Notes under the pieces: generated by a model
What the model was told of the DNA's origin: nothing
The model's input: the letters and a program-made list of their open reading frames with translations, nothing else
Database searches by the model: none
Position numbers and translations under genes: made by a program
Part shown: in pieces, positions 1-9,786 of the stretch
Layout: the number at the start of each line of letters is the position of its first letter
How positions within the stretch are numbered: position 1 is the stretch's first letter
NCBI GenBank assembly: GCA_001655205.1
Contig: LPNZ01011046.1
Location: 1 to 24,966, forward strand
Source: Lenisia limosa
Taxonomy: Eukaryota > Breviatea
Direction of reading: 5' to 3'
Length of the DNA: 24,966 nt

Positions 1-12
1 TCACCCACCAAC

Positions 13-1975
13 CCTGTCAATGGAAGACTCTTTTTTGGCCACAATCCAGATCAACTTGGCCGACTCTCTCGATTCCACCACAGAAAAGCCTGAGGTGGTG
101 ATATTTTTGATATATATATAGCAATGAGAAATAGTATGACCGAAGCCGTCCACACTCACACTTATAAGAGATATTACTATACAAAAATAGTAACTGGACA
201 TCACCCCCCCCCCCACTACCTNNNNNNNNNNNNNNNNNNNNNNNNNNNNNNNNNNNNNNNNNNNNNNNNNNNNNNNNNNNNNNNNNNNNNNNNNNNNNNN
301 NNNNNNNNNNNNNNNNNNNAGTATCAGAAACATCAGGCCTCCTTCCTCGAGACATTCAAATGACCTAAAAAGAGTAAAACGAGACTGTATGATAAAAAAA
401 TCCAACCCCCTCTCTCGCTCTCTCACTTATCTTAATGTACCCCTCCCCTCCTCTAAATAGATATCATGAATAAAAACGCCCAACCAACTTTTTGATCATC
501 AACCCTCGGCTGAGCTTTGAAGTGAGAAAGTTGACCACCAGAGATAAAACCACAACATCAAAGAGCTTTGGAATGTCCCAAGTGATAAAGTCCGCCTGTA
601 GGGTCAGATATTGCTCTTTGTAGCAAAAGCGAACTGAAAGAGTATTATGTTTGATAAGACCGTATGATTCACTGCCTAACGCCCTATCTGATCCGATCTC
701 TATTTAAAATAAATATGATGATTTTCACTGGCTCTTAAGAGGCGGAAAAACAAAAAGAGAGTAGCAGTTAAAGATACTATTATCCAATTGTTATCCCATT
801 TGGCTTCAAAAATGGTGTAAACCCAGCTCACCTGCTGCACTGACGAGTGTCTTGGGTTGAGGTCAATTGCTGAAAGGTTACAAAACAAGATTTCATATAC
901 ATATTGAAGACATCACGCAGGTAGTAGTAAACAAAATATAACAATTAAAAACTTAAGACAAATCTTGAAAACGGCAGTTAATGCAAGCGATATTTAAGAT
1001 AGCAGTCCCCTCACGATGAACGTCAAGCCATTTTGTGGATTTAGATGTGTAGTGGTTCGTCAGTGCCCCAACATCAAGTAAGCGAAGAGGCTAAACAATT
1101 ATCGAATTAAGATCAAACCAGATAATTATTGTTTTCCAAATTGCTGAAATAAATACCAATAAATTTCCACTATTATTCAAAGAAATCTTGGGAGAATACA
1201 GTTTTTCAGATCAAACATTCAATGACCAATTCATCACTCCCATCTCACTTTTTCTCTCCTCGGAACCAACTCCTTTAGTTTCTTGCAAACCCATGGGGCA
1301 GTGGAATTGCCTTGTGCTCTAAATGGATAAAAAATATACTGTCACAAAGAAAGCTCGCGAAACATGTGGCCTTGGATTCCAATCCAGCCTCAATACCTTC
1401 GAGTATGCCCTTCAATTGACGCTGATTGGTATCGTTGAAGGCCTCCAAGCTGTGTAAGTGAAACGGAAATATGTGAAAATGAGAAGAAAAAAAGATCAGG
1501 TAGAAGCCTACTACAGAATACTGTGTGTGTAAATATTGAAAATTACACATAATAAGAAACTTGAAATTTAAAAAGAGACTTCACTTGTTCTTAATAAAAA
1601 AAATTGTATCAATGATCCGTATGATATATGTATATTACACATATTGTTACTAAATTGTGGGCTGGTGCGTGGAAAAATGAGAAATTAGCTGTTGCCACAA
1701 ACAGAAGCCAACCTTGTCAATTTCCTCCTTTGCCGCTTCTGCTGCCTTCCCGCCGGTTTTGACCTTCTTCAATAGTGCATGGTAGTCCCCCACAATTTTA
1801 CCTAGAATATTACATGCCAACTGAGCTTATTCAAAGCTGACCAAAAAAAAAAAGGAGATAATCAAGAATAACTGACATGACTTTCACCACTATTTAAAGG
1901 TTTACTCCTACGGCTTTCTTGCGTGCCACCAGCTCGCTGTGTGATAGGGAGCTTCTTCTTTGCTCGCTTAGCCAT
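13..1975 (-). CDS. BMT2: BMT2/SAMTOR-family SAM-dependent methyltransferase (3' end off window)
   Basis: Nine exons fit with unbroken phase: 1912-1975, 1713-1801, 1397-1449, 1249-1318, 1015-1090, 832-869, 504-595, about 320-364 (runs into the gap 222-319) and 13-89, which ends at a donor and continues outside the window. The start ATG at 1975 opens a lysine-rich leader (MAKRAKKKLP). Family marks in order are: KLGGLQRYQSASIEGHTR, a run ending in LKELVPRREK, the SAM-binding motif RLLDVGAL, an acidic motif PIDLNPRH, then QQADF, VVLSLVVNF, and GGLMFLIL just before the gap. In yeast Bmt2 methylates N1 of an adenine in 25S rRNA; the animal relative SAMTOR is a SAM sensor for mTORC1. The basic leader would suit a nucleolar rRNA enzyme, but that is inference. 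The gap probably hides the strand and loop after FLIL. The last exon holds FSVVESRESAKLIWIVAKK, like the end of this family. The family call is fairly sure; the choice between rRNA enzyme and sensor is open. Confidence 0.8.
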
Positions 1976-2758
1976 TCCGTAAGGGTGATGAAGGGAAGGT
2001 CAGTTGTGTTTTATTACTTTTATTTTTGAACTATAGTGTTCAAAACAATTGAAACAAAAGTGGCAGGAAGAGAAGAGACAGGAAGAGGTTTTTTGTGTTT
2101 TTCATAATAATAATGTAACTACTGTAACCCCCCCCCCCCNNNNNNNNNNNNNNNNNNNNNNNNNNNNNNNNNNNNNNNNNNNNNNNNNNNNNNNNNNNNN
2201 NNNNNNNNNNNNNNNNNNNNNNNNNNNNCAAATGGTTTTAGGGTTTTGGTTATTTGCAAGCAATTTTCAAGCCATTTGGTGCAGATTTGGTAAAGATTTG
2301 GTGGTTGGTTGGGTTGAATGGTTGGAAAATGGAAGAGAGAAAAAAAGAAAAAGAGGCGGCTGTCAAACTGTCGCCCAATAATGAACAACTCCACTCTTGT
2401 TCTGGTTAATCATCATCCTCATAATCCTAAAGTCCTAAAGTATTCTTGATATATCACTGTTCCTAATAAAACTGTTCCTAACATAACTGGGGAAAAAATG
2501 AAAAAGGTGGTACCTACTGCTCCCTCCAGAATTGAAAAGACTACTCTATTGAACCAGAAATATAAGGTACAAAGAAAGGTGAAATCAAAGACATGGAACA
2601 GCATAGAAACTTAGAATTGAAACGTCATGGATTTCTAAGAAGTAAGATAAACTCTAATCAGAGACTAGATGAGCGTATTAGAATAGGTTGTTTGCTTCAC
2701 ATCAAAGAAGCGCACCGTTAGGAACCATACTTATAGAAAATAAATAGCTACAGCTTCC
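1976..2758. other. Intergenic spacer between two minus-strand genes
   Basis: This stretch holds the 5' flank of the BMT2-like gene and the 3' flank of the gene ending at 2759. It contains a run of 12 C directly followed by an assembly gap (2140-2228). I see no exon with consistent phase and no RNA gene. The open frames that cross the gap have no recognisable motif. Confidence 0.6.
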
Positions 2759-5700
2759 CTAAATGGCATTTCCAAACATACATGATGAAGCTGTTTTCTT
2801 TCCGTGCTTCTTCTTACGCCTTTTCCCTCCACTTGATAACTGGGGGTGGCTTGGGGCAGCTAGATGATGAGATGCAAGAGTACAACGCTGCTGCTGTATA
2901 ATTGGAAAATGGAACCCTAATTTTTATTCTTCTCTTCTTCACCACTTCTCAAATTACGAAAAAAATTGGTACTAGTGCATGGTATGTGACTCAATCACGA
3001 ACGCTTTCGAAATCCATAAGTCGTCAACCTTATGGAAAAATGAGGCAAATTAACGAAAAGATAATCTCTTCCATTTACAAATCAATATTGGTGAATTCTA
3101 CGTTGCCCCATGCTTTGCGAATTCGACATTCACCAGAAATTGTAAAAGGCCTCACCTCGATGTCCGCTTGTTCCCTGTCCGACGTGGGTGACGTTGGCTT
3201 TGGACTGAGCCGGTACGGGCTCTTCCTGGTAGTGTTCAGGGAGGGGGGATCCGTTTTCAAGCTCCTGAGAGGTGAATGGAATATGATAATGATAAGAAAC
3301 AATGCATCTGTTGCTCTACAGGTTTCAAAAAACAACCTCCTACGTAAAGCTGCAGAGCAAGAGCAAGGGAGGCCTCTTCATCTTCTCTCTTCTTCTTATC
3401 CAGATCTTCCTGCTCAAGTTTACGCGCCATGGCCAAATCTGCCTCTTCTTGCGACACCTCCTTCGCCTCCTTTTGGGCTACTAAGGAGTCAGATAAGGCT
3501 TTGCATTAAGCATTATTATGAGTCACGCAGAAAGCTCAGGTAAATGATCGGGTGAATAAATATAGTAATAGTCTTATCCAATACTTATATTAAGCATGAT
3601 GATGTGCCAGATACTCCCTTGTGTAATATTTCTCTTTTCTACATTTGATGACCAACTTGAGTGTTTTGATAAATACGAGGGGGAATACGCAACAATAGAA
3701 GTTCAACAGATCCTAGTTTCAATAGAGACTTTACGGCAAAACAAAAACAATAGTTCAATAGCCAATGCTGATAAGCGGTCCTATGGTGTTCCGAGATGGA
3801 GTCCAGGTTATTGGATTTGGGCCAATAAATACCTGGTTGGGCGGGCTTGTCAACGGGTTTCTTCTGCATGGGCTTGGGTCTAGGTTTCGGTGCCTCTGTT
3901 GGGAACTGCGGGGGTGAGAGGGGAGAAGGGCATCGAACAAACAACTGTACTCTCCATCTGTGTGACAACAAGTTAGACCATGCAGTTCAGCGAAATGATT
4001 TTACTTCAATTATGCAAAAAAAAAAAAGGCGAAAACATCGATACAATATTCAATAAATATGGAATCTCCATGAAGGCAAGGGTACTTAGAATCAGAATGG
4101 AAAGAAAATCACTTGGGGAAACAAAAAAAAGCACCTGATTCTATTCATTTCTCAATCCCTCCACCAACCTTTTTCTTCCAATCATTCTTTCCGTCCCATG
4201 GAGACTTCTTCTGTGCGGAAAACTTCTTCGGTTGCGCGTTGAGTGGTGCCGCACTGGGAGTAGGGAGCAGATATGACCGCTCCTCTTCACTCTTGTTATC
4301 AACCTCCTTCATCTCCGCTTTTTCACCTTCAATCTTCTTCTCCTCATCCTTCGCTTCGACCTTCTCTTCTTCTTTCTCAATCAGTGCTTCTGGGGCCTCG
4401 ACTTCCTTCTCAACTTGCTCAACCGGCTGTGCAGACTCCACGGGCTTGGGTTCGACAGGCTTGATTGGTGTGGCGCTAGGCGTAACTTGTGGCGTCTCTT
4501 CGTCATCACCGAAGCTCAGGTCCAGGGAGGTAGGGAGGGTAGACAGATCAAAGAGATCATTGTTGGGGTTCTGGAAAGTGAATGGTATTTATACATTATT
4601 AAGTGTGTTGGCGTCATCAAAGATTGAGAACACACAAGGAAGAGAATAGCCGTAAGATAGAATGGGAAAGTACAAAGGTAAATATATGCTCTAATGGTTT
4701 ATGTTAGATGAAACAAAAGAATAAAGTTGGTATGGGGAGGAAAAAGAAAAGAAGAAAAACCCACAACAAATCATTGTTAAAAACAATCATGCCTTATTAA
4801 GTAGACTTGTTACTTGTACTATTTCTGTGAATACCTGGGAATTGACTTGCATGGGGTTGGGGTACTGCATGAAAGGATCCATTTGAGGTACGGGCTGTTG
4901 TTGATGCTGCTGTTGCATGTAGTTGAACATCATCATTTGCTGGTAGTTGTACTGGACAGTCAGAAACAGACTACTATGGTAATGACTATGGCTTCCCTAC
5001 GGTACCAATAAAGACGAAATTTCTTGAAATCTCTTAAAATATCTATTTCACCGTCCCCTTAGAGAAGCTCTAGTTATGACATGTGTAAACCGTTCTACTG
5101 TATACACTTTCATTTTTGGAAGACAAGAAAGCATTACAATAAACACAAGAGAAAAACCCCAACGACACTCATATACAAAAAGGCAACATATCATATAATA
5201 TATGTAGAAACATGAGTAAAGAAACGTGTTTATTTATGAGCTTATGTCATAGTACATGTATCATACTTGACTCTTCACCTTACACTTTGTAATTACAGAA
5301 GCTCTACGCATATTACCAAGGTATCATATCTATCACGAAACCTGTCAAACCATTCAGCTTTATTGAACCAGTATAGCTCCTAATATTCTACAAATCACTT
5401 GACAATACCCACTATCCCACCCTGGGTTGGATAGGCTGGGGCTGCTGCTGCACTGAGCCTGCGAGAAGCATGGGGATTTTATCTGAAAGTGGCCCTTCTG
5501 AAACAGCAACCATCATAACCTGATGTTAGTTAATTTACTATTGGTTCTTCTCAGTATCGAAATGTCCTATGTTCCCCTTCTTACCCCCCTCCATCATAGT
5601 TTAATTCGTTATTCCCCCATTGCTGCTACCCTCTATCACTTCCCTGAAAAGGGATATCAAAAAAAAAAGGGATCCATCGTAAAAAAGGTAGATTTTGGAA

Positions 5701-6231
5701 ATGAATAAATGACTAGTGTTTGCTTTATCCAGTATCTCTTGTATCATTCTGGCGCAAACCTTTTCCTATACAGTCCTGCTGAACAACACACATTCTATGA
5801 TATCATGAAGACTACAGACACCAACCCAAACCCACATCGTCTGTAATGGCATTGATGCGTTGGGCAATCGTGGGATCATAGTTCCTCAAGTTGACAACCA
5901 TCATCTCCATTGCCTCGAAAGCAATACGGTCGTTGTAGAGCTTAGGGTCGCGGTCGCACACGCTCTTCACGCACATCTCCCAGGTTGCCTTAAACTCTTG
6001 CTGCTGCTTCGATACCATATTCTGGGCTCTAAAGCTTTGTTGTTGGTGGGCGAGGAGGGAACGGTAGTGGTGGAGCACTTCAATGGCAATGGGCTTGAAT
6101 CCCATTGACTGCAATTGGGTAGCGGAAGCATCTAAAATGGAGTGGACGTCTACATTGCTGTATTTGGTTTCATAGAACTCAACAGGGACGCCTTCCTGCT
6201 GGAAGAGCCCTCCAATAGTCACTGTAGCCAT
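2759..6231 (-). CDS. Unrecognised clathrin-box/UIM-like putative endocytic adaptor, 471 aa
   Basis: Eight exons join in perfect phase: 5832-6231, 5421-5497, 4835-4951, 4169-4570, 3833-3905, 3344-3480, 3156-3264, 2759-2859 (1416 nt with TAG). Residues 1-133 begin MATVTIGGLFQQ and are predicted helical; I do not recognise the domain. About residues 134-200 are Gln/Pro/Met-rich, including YNYQQMMMFNYMQQQHQQQP. Then come NPNNDLFDLS and SLDLSFGDDEE (LFDLS fits four of five clathrin-box positions), a charged Glu/Lys helix of about 60 residues, a Trp pair in SPWDGKNDW, a Pro/Lys linker, two UIM-like helices (EEADLAMARKLEQED and EDEEASLALALQL), and a basic tail KRRKKKHGKK ending CMFGNAI. Clathrin box plus UIM is the logic of epsin-type adaptors, so a role in ubiquitin-dependent sorting is inferred. 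The usual Ser in the UIM core is absent, which weakens that reading. The exon structure is strong; the function is a guess. Confidence 0.75.
3709..3734. repeat. 26-bp dispersed repeat, copy 1
   Basis: This 26-base block differs at one base from 19358-19383. It lies in an intron of the clathrin-box/UIM gene. Similarity fades just outside the block. It may be the remnant of a short interspersed element. Confidence 0.5.
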
Positions 6232-6476
6232 TTGAGCAGGGCAGAATCTTGTGATCAGCTATTTATGGCAACTTGTGTGATTTTGGTGATGATTCTAGAT
6301 ATTTTTTGAAGATGTGTAGGGAAGAAGACCAAAAAGGAGGAGTTTTTGCGATTGCGCAGACAAGTTGAATTCTAATACCGTAACTCAGTCAATTTGCCCT
6401 TTGAAAAAACAAAATAAAAAATTGCCGCAAACACACTGACTGGTGTAACCTTACGAATACGTTGTTTTTCAAAAAA
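6232..6476. promoter_or_regulatory. Shared 245-bp divergent 5' region
   Basis: The start codons at 6231 (minus) and 6477 (plus) face away from each other with only 245 bp between. Both promoters and both 5' untranslated regions must lie here, so a bidirectional promoter is likely. I see no clear TATA box or other named element. Confidence 0.5.
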
Positions 6477-7891
6477 ATGAAGATTTTCCTTTTGCTTCTG
6501 GCTCTTCTTGTGTGCGTCTTTGCCGTAAGTGGACCACTGTGGGACTGCGTTTGCAGTATTGGAACGTTTTGATCGAATTACCAATTCTTCTAAATGAGAT
6601 TTCCTTCACATATGACCCATCTTTACAGGAGTCCCGAGGCTTCAATGATAAGATTGAGTGGCGCCAAGACTTCGAACAAGCACAAGCCGATGCCCTCAAG
6701 GAGGGAAAACCCATCATGCTCCTTGTCCACAAGTCGTATGCGTGCTTGTCGTATTATATATAATATGATTGTCAATACAGACAAGTTGGTCATCTAATGT
6801 TTAATCAAATATTTCTATAAAATATATTTGACATTCAATTGCAGCCGATGTCCATCTAAGGGTTGTGATGAAACAGCAAAGTTGCAATTTTTCAAGTTTC
6901 TGTTTTCGATAAATAACTGACGATACCATGTTGACATTGTTTCAGCTGGTGTGGAGCTTGCAAGCGTCTGAAGACCATCTTCCAAAGCAAAGAAATTGAA
7001 ACCCGCAGCCACAAGTTCATTTCCGTACACGGGCACAGTTATTTTTACAAATTACCGAACTCTTATGAAACTATTTAAACTGACACGGGACTGTATAGTA
7101 TGTACTATATGTATTACCTGTATTCTGTCGATCTTTCCAGAACTTGTGGAACCCCAACTTTACCGCTGGGTTGTTGTCATCTTTTCTTCTAAAGATGACG
7201 TTCTAGGTGAACCTCGAAGACGATGAGCATTCCGTTCTTGGTCCTGGTAGGAGTGGGGTGGAGGCGCGGCCCGGGGTGATTTGTTTTAATGGGAGGGAGG
7301 AGGGGGAATGAGATGAATGATGTTGGTGATAGATAAGTTATTGATGAGTGCAAATCAACAAAAAAAAAAAAAAANNNNNNNNNNNNNNNNNNNNNNNNNN
7401 NNNNNNNNNNNNNNNNNNNNNNNNNNNNNNNNNNNNNNNNNNNNNNNNNNNNNNNNNNNNNNNNNATAATTATTACATTAATCACAACACGATTGTTGCT
7501 GATTTTGTAGAGTACAGCCCTGATGGCGGATATATTCCCCGACTGTTCTTCATTGCTGCTAACGGCAGCATCATGACCGATATTGTCGGACCTAATGCCC
7601 AGTACAAGTATGGGGAGTGGTGACATGGGCTTCTCTATTGGCTATAAAATGTTGAATTCTTCTTTGGTAAACCATGTCGATTTCGAACTGAATGGACAGA
7701 AGCTCTGTGTCTGATTTTGTTTTCTCTATCATACATATGCACTTCAACTTTCTTTTTTTCCTTTATCTCACCTTACCCCTAGGCACTTCTTTGCCAGCGA
7801 GTTCGACATTGTGAAAAGCATGGACATAGCTCTTGAACGTGCTGTCACCGATGTTCTTATGGAGGAAGCGCCGGAGACTCTTGAGGAGTAG
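6477..7891 (+). CDS. TXNDC12: TXNDC12/ERp18-like secretory thioredoxin-fold protein, 159 aa
   Basis: Six exons in phase: 6477-6524, 6629-6735, 6946-7024, 7207-7246, 7511-7607, 7783-7891 (480 nt with TAG). Exon 1 encodes a complete signal peptide, MKIFLLLLALLVCVFA. Exon 2 gives FNDKIEWRQDFEQAQADA and PIMLLVHK. The 2/3 junction builds HKSWCGACKRLK, with the redox CxxC (C-G-A-C). Exon 4 gives VNLEDDE and exon 5 SPDGGYIPRLFF, which contains the cis-proline loop. These are hallmarks of the TXNDC12 (ERp18/ERp19) branch, small ER oxidoreductases that make or rearrange disulfides. The length fits the human mature protein plus signal. Animal members end in a KDEL-type signal (EDEL in human); this one ends APETLEE, so ER retention by that route is not seen. 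The donor at 6736 (AAGTC then GTATGC) was chosen because it restores the HKSWC motif. An intronic gap (7375-7465) does not touch coding sequence. Confidence 0.93.
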
Positions 7892-8101
7892 AATGGGATT
7901 GATTTTATTTAGCTTTTGATGGATACATAGAACGGTCAGTCGGAGTATCTATTTCTTGGCATTTCCGCACCAGAATTGTGAGCAAGTGATAATGCTTGGA
8001 AAAATGAGCCTATCCCCCCCTCCACTTATTTTTAAAATTAGTCCATAACAACAGCGTGCCATATTAATGAAACAGAAAGTAAATATTAAATAATGTACAG
8101 T

Positions 8102-9564
8102 TTAGAGCTTCCAGGCCTGGCGCATCATAAGGGAGAAGTAAGCATCTAAGAGGTCAAAACGAAAAAATGATGATGCGCGACAAAAATTGCAAACAACACA
8201 TCAAAGCTGCATCTCTTCCATGCCCCAACATCTACAGTGCCCGGGATAAGTCTTGACCAATTTTCCTTGATAATCAAAGAGCAAATCGGCCAAGACTTAT
8301 CCTGGTCACTGTATAACAGTGCAAGTTTCCAAACCAACCGTTGTCGATGGAGGAAGACACGGCGGAGTAGTAGTTGAGGAACTCCTCCTTGGTGACCTGA
8401 TAGGGGTCAATGCTTTGATTCCATATTTGTCTGACTTTACTGCAAATTAGGAAACTGGGGTAGTAAACATTCACCTTGGAGGTACTGGACATTATTCGAT
8501 ATGGTGCCACTCTTAACAGATATTGTAATATAACTAATATTAAAAAAATATGTATATATAAACGCCGGGGGGGGGGGGGNNNNNNNNNNNNNNNNNNNNN
8601 NNNNNNNNNNNNNNNNNNNNNNNNNNNNNNNNNNNNNNNNNNNNNNNNNNNNNNNNNNNNNNNNNNAGACTTCAGGAACTCTCCAAACACTTGTTCCTCT
8701 AAAAGGAATAAACACCAATCAACTCCTAAAGGAAGAACAACGCAATTGAAATGTTTTACACAATACGATTCCGGCTTTTAAGCAACATGCAGAAATGATT
8801 AGAACAATAGAGTCAGGGTGGGTACACAATCCTCCATTCAGCATACTGGTGAGTTCACCGGAACGGTACTTGGGGTGGGCATCAGCACTGTAGATTTTGG
8901 CAACATCAGCAACAGTAAGGACTAAATTAGTGAACAACCATCAACCAATTTTCGAAAGCATTAATACATTAATTCACACACTAATAAAGAAGAGACCCAA
9001 CATACCACCATCGCCAGTTTTGTCGATCTTGTTGAAGGCCATGCTAACAAGCTCTTGGCGGTGGGCGTTCATGGGGGGGCGGAGGTTGATAAGGAACTCA
9101 TCGAAATCGATGCTACCATCACCGTTGCGGTCTGGTTCCATGAGAGAGCGAAACAAGGCTGAAAACAAACTGTATTTCAGGGAAAATATATTTCTGATTC
9201 GTCTCCCCTTACCAAAGACTTGGACAAGCTCAGCAAAGTCCTCTTCGCGGAGAAGAATGCCGTAATCCTGAAGACCAGTTCTGATAGGAAATTAGAGAAG
9301 CAGTTAAAGTTAATTTCCCTTTTCTCTCCTTAATACTACTATTTACAGTGAGCAATAAAACAAATCATCACTCATACCTGAACTCCTCGTGGGAGAGGGC
9401 GTGGTTGCCATTGTCGTCCATGATGCTAGAAAAATGAATTACTTGCATTATCACTCTTTAGTTACACATTCAGGCCGTTCCTACCGGAAAAGGCGGCCAA
9501 GACCAGCAATTCCGGAAGCACCACGCTTAAGGCACTGGGTACGGAGTTTCTCGACAGCGTTCAT
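8102..9564 (-). CDS. CAPSL: Calcyphosin-like EF-hand calcium-binding protein
   Basis: Exons in phase: 9485-9564, 9378-9425, 9213-9280, 9006-9158, 8847-8921, about 8667-8698 (enters the gap), 8339-8396 and 8102-8145. The N-terminus MNAVEKLRTQCLKRGASGI is the calcyphosin signature, and the C-terminus MRQAWKL matches the family end. EF1 loop is DDNGNHALSHEE, EF2 is DRNGDGSIDFDE followed by FLINLRPPMN, and EF3 is DKTGDGVLTVAD with Asp instead of Glu at position 12. EF4 should lie between FGEFLKS and VTKEEFLNYYSAVSSSID, but the gap 8580-8666 removes about ten residues, its loop and a splice donor. Calcyphosins are calcium-responsive proteins of about 190-210 residues found largely in ciliated organisms. 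The penultimate intron contig carries a TA-flanked MITE (8235-8311). Confidence 0.93.
8235..8311. mobile_element. 77-bp Tc1/mariner-type MITE, full copy in a calcyphosin intron
   Basis: The ends are near-perfect inverted repeats: CAGTGCCCGGGATAAGTCTT on the left and the complement of that type, ending GGTCACTG, on the right. A TA dinucleotide flanks each side (8233-8234, 8312-8313), as expected for TA target duplication by Tc1/mariner transposases. It has no coding capacity, so it must be mobilised in trans. Confidence 0.85.
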
Positions 9565-9786
9565 TATAACTAGTTCAACAATCGTGTTTTGAAATTTTTC
9601 TATTTTTTTTTATAAATCCAGAACGGCCGCATACCATTCACTAAATTACATTTGCATTTTCGCCATTTTGAGTCCTCTCCACGTCTATTTTAAGAGTTAT
9701 GCACGAGTTAGGTCTGTCTGATTGATATTTATCGGATATATGACAACATAAACCTTTCCCCTTCGAGCCCTCTTTTTCTAACAGAA
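9565..9786. promoter_or_regulatory. Shared 222-bp divergent 5' region
   Basis: The calcyphosin start (9564, minus) and the proposed SET-gene start (9787, plus) diverge across this short AT-rich spacer. It includes a T-rich stretch near 9596-9615. No specific factor site is recognisable. If the SET gene begins farther upstream, the region is shorter. Confidence 0.4.

Noticed and set aside
2902-3543. 213-codon plus-strand open frame
   Set aside because: It overlaps two phase-consistent minus-strand exons (3156-3264 and 3344-3480) and shows no domain or codon pattern of its own.
4113-4649. 178-codon Ser/Phe-rich plus-strand open frame
   Set aside because: It is the antisense shadow of the Glu/Lys-rich exon 4169-4570; its serine richness mirrors those codons.
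7189-7626. Minus-strand open frame across the gap 7375-7465
   Set aside because: It runs through unknown bases and over TXNDC12 exons on the other strand.
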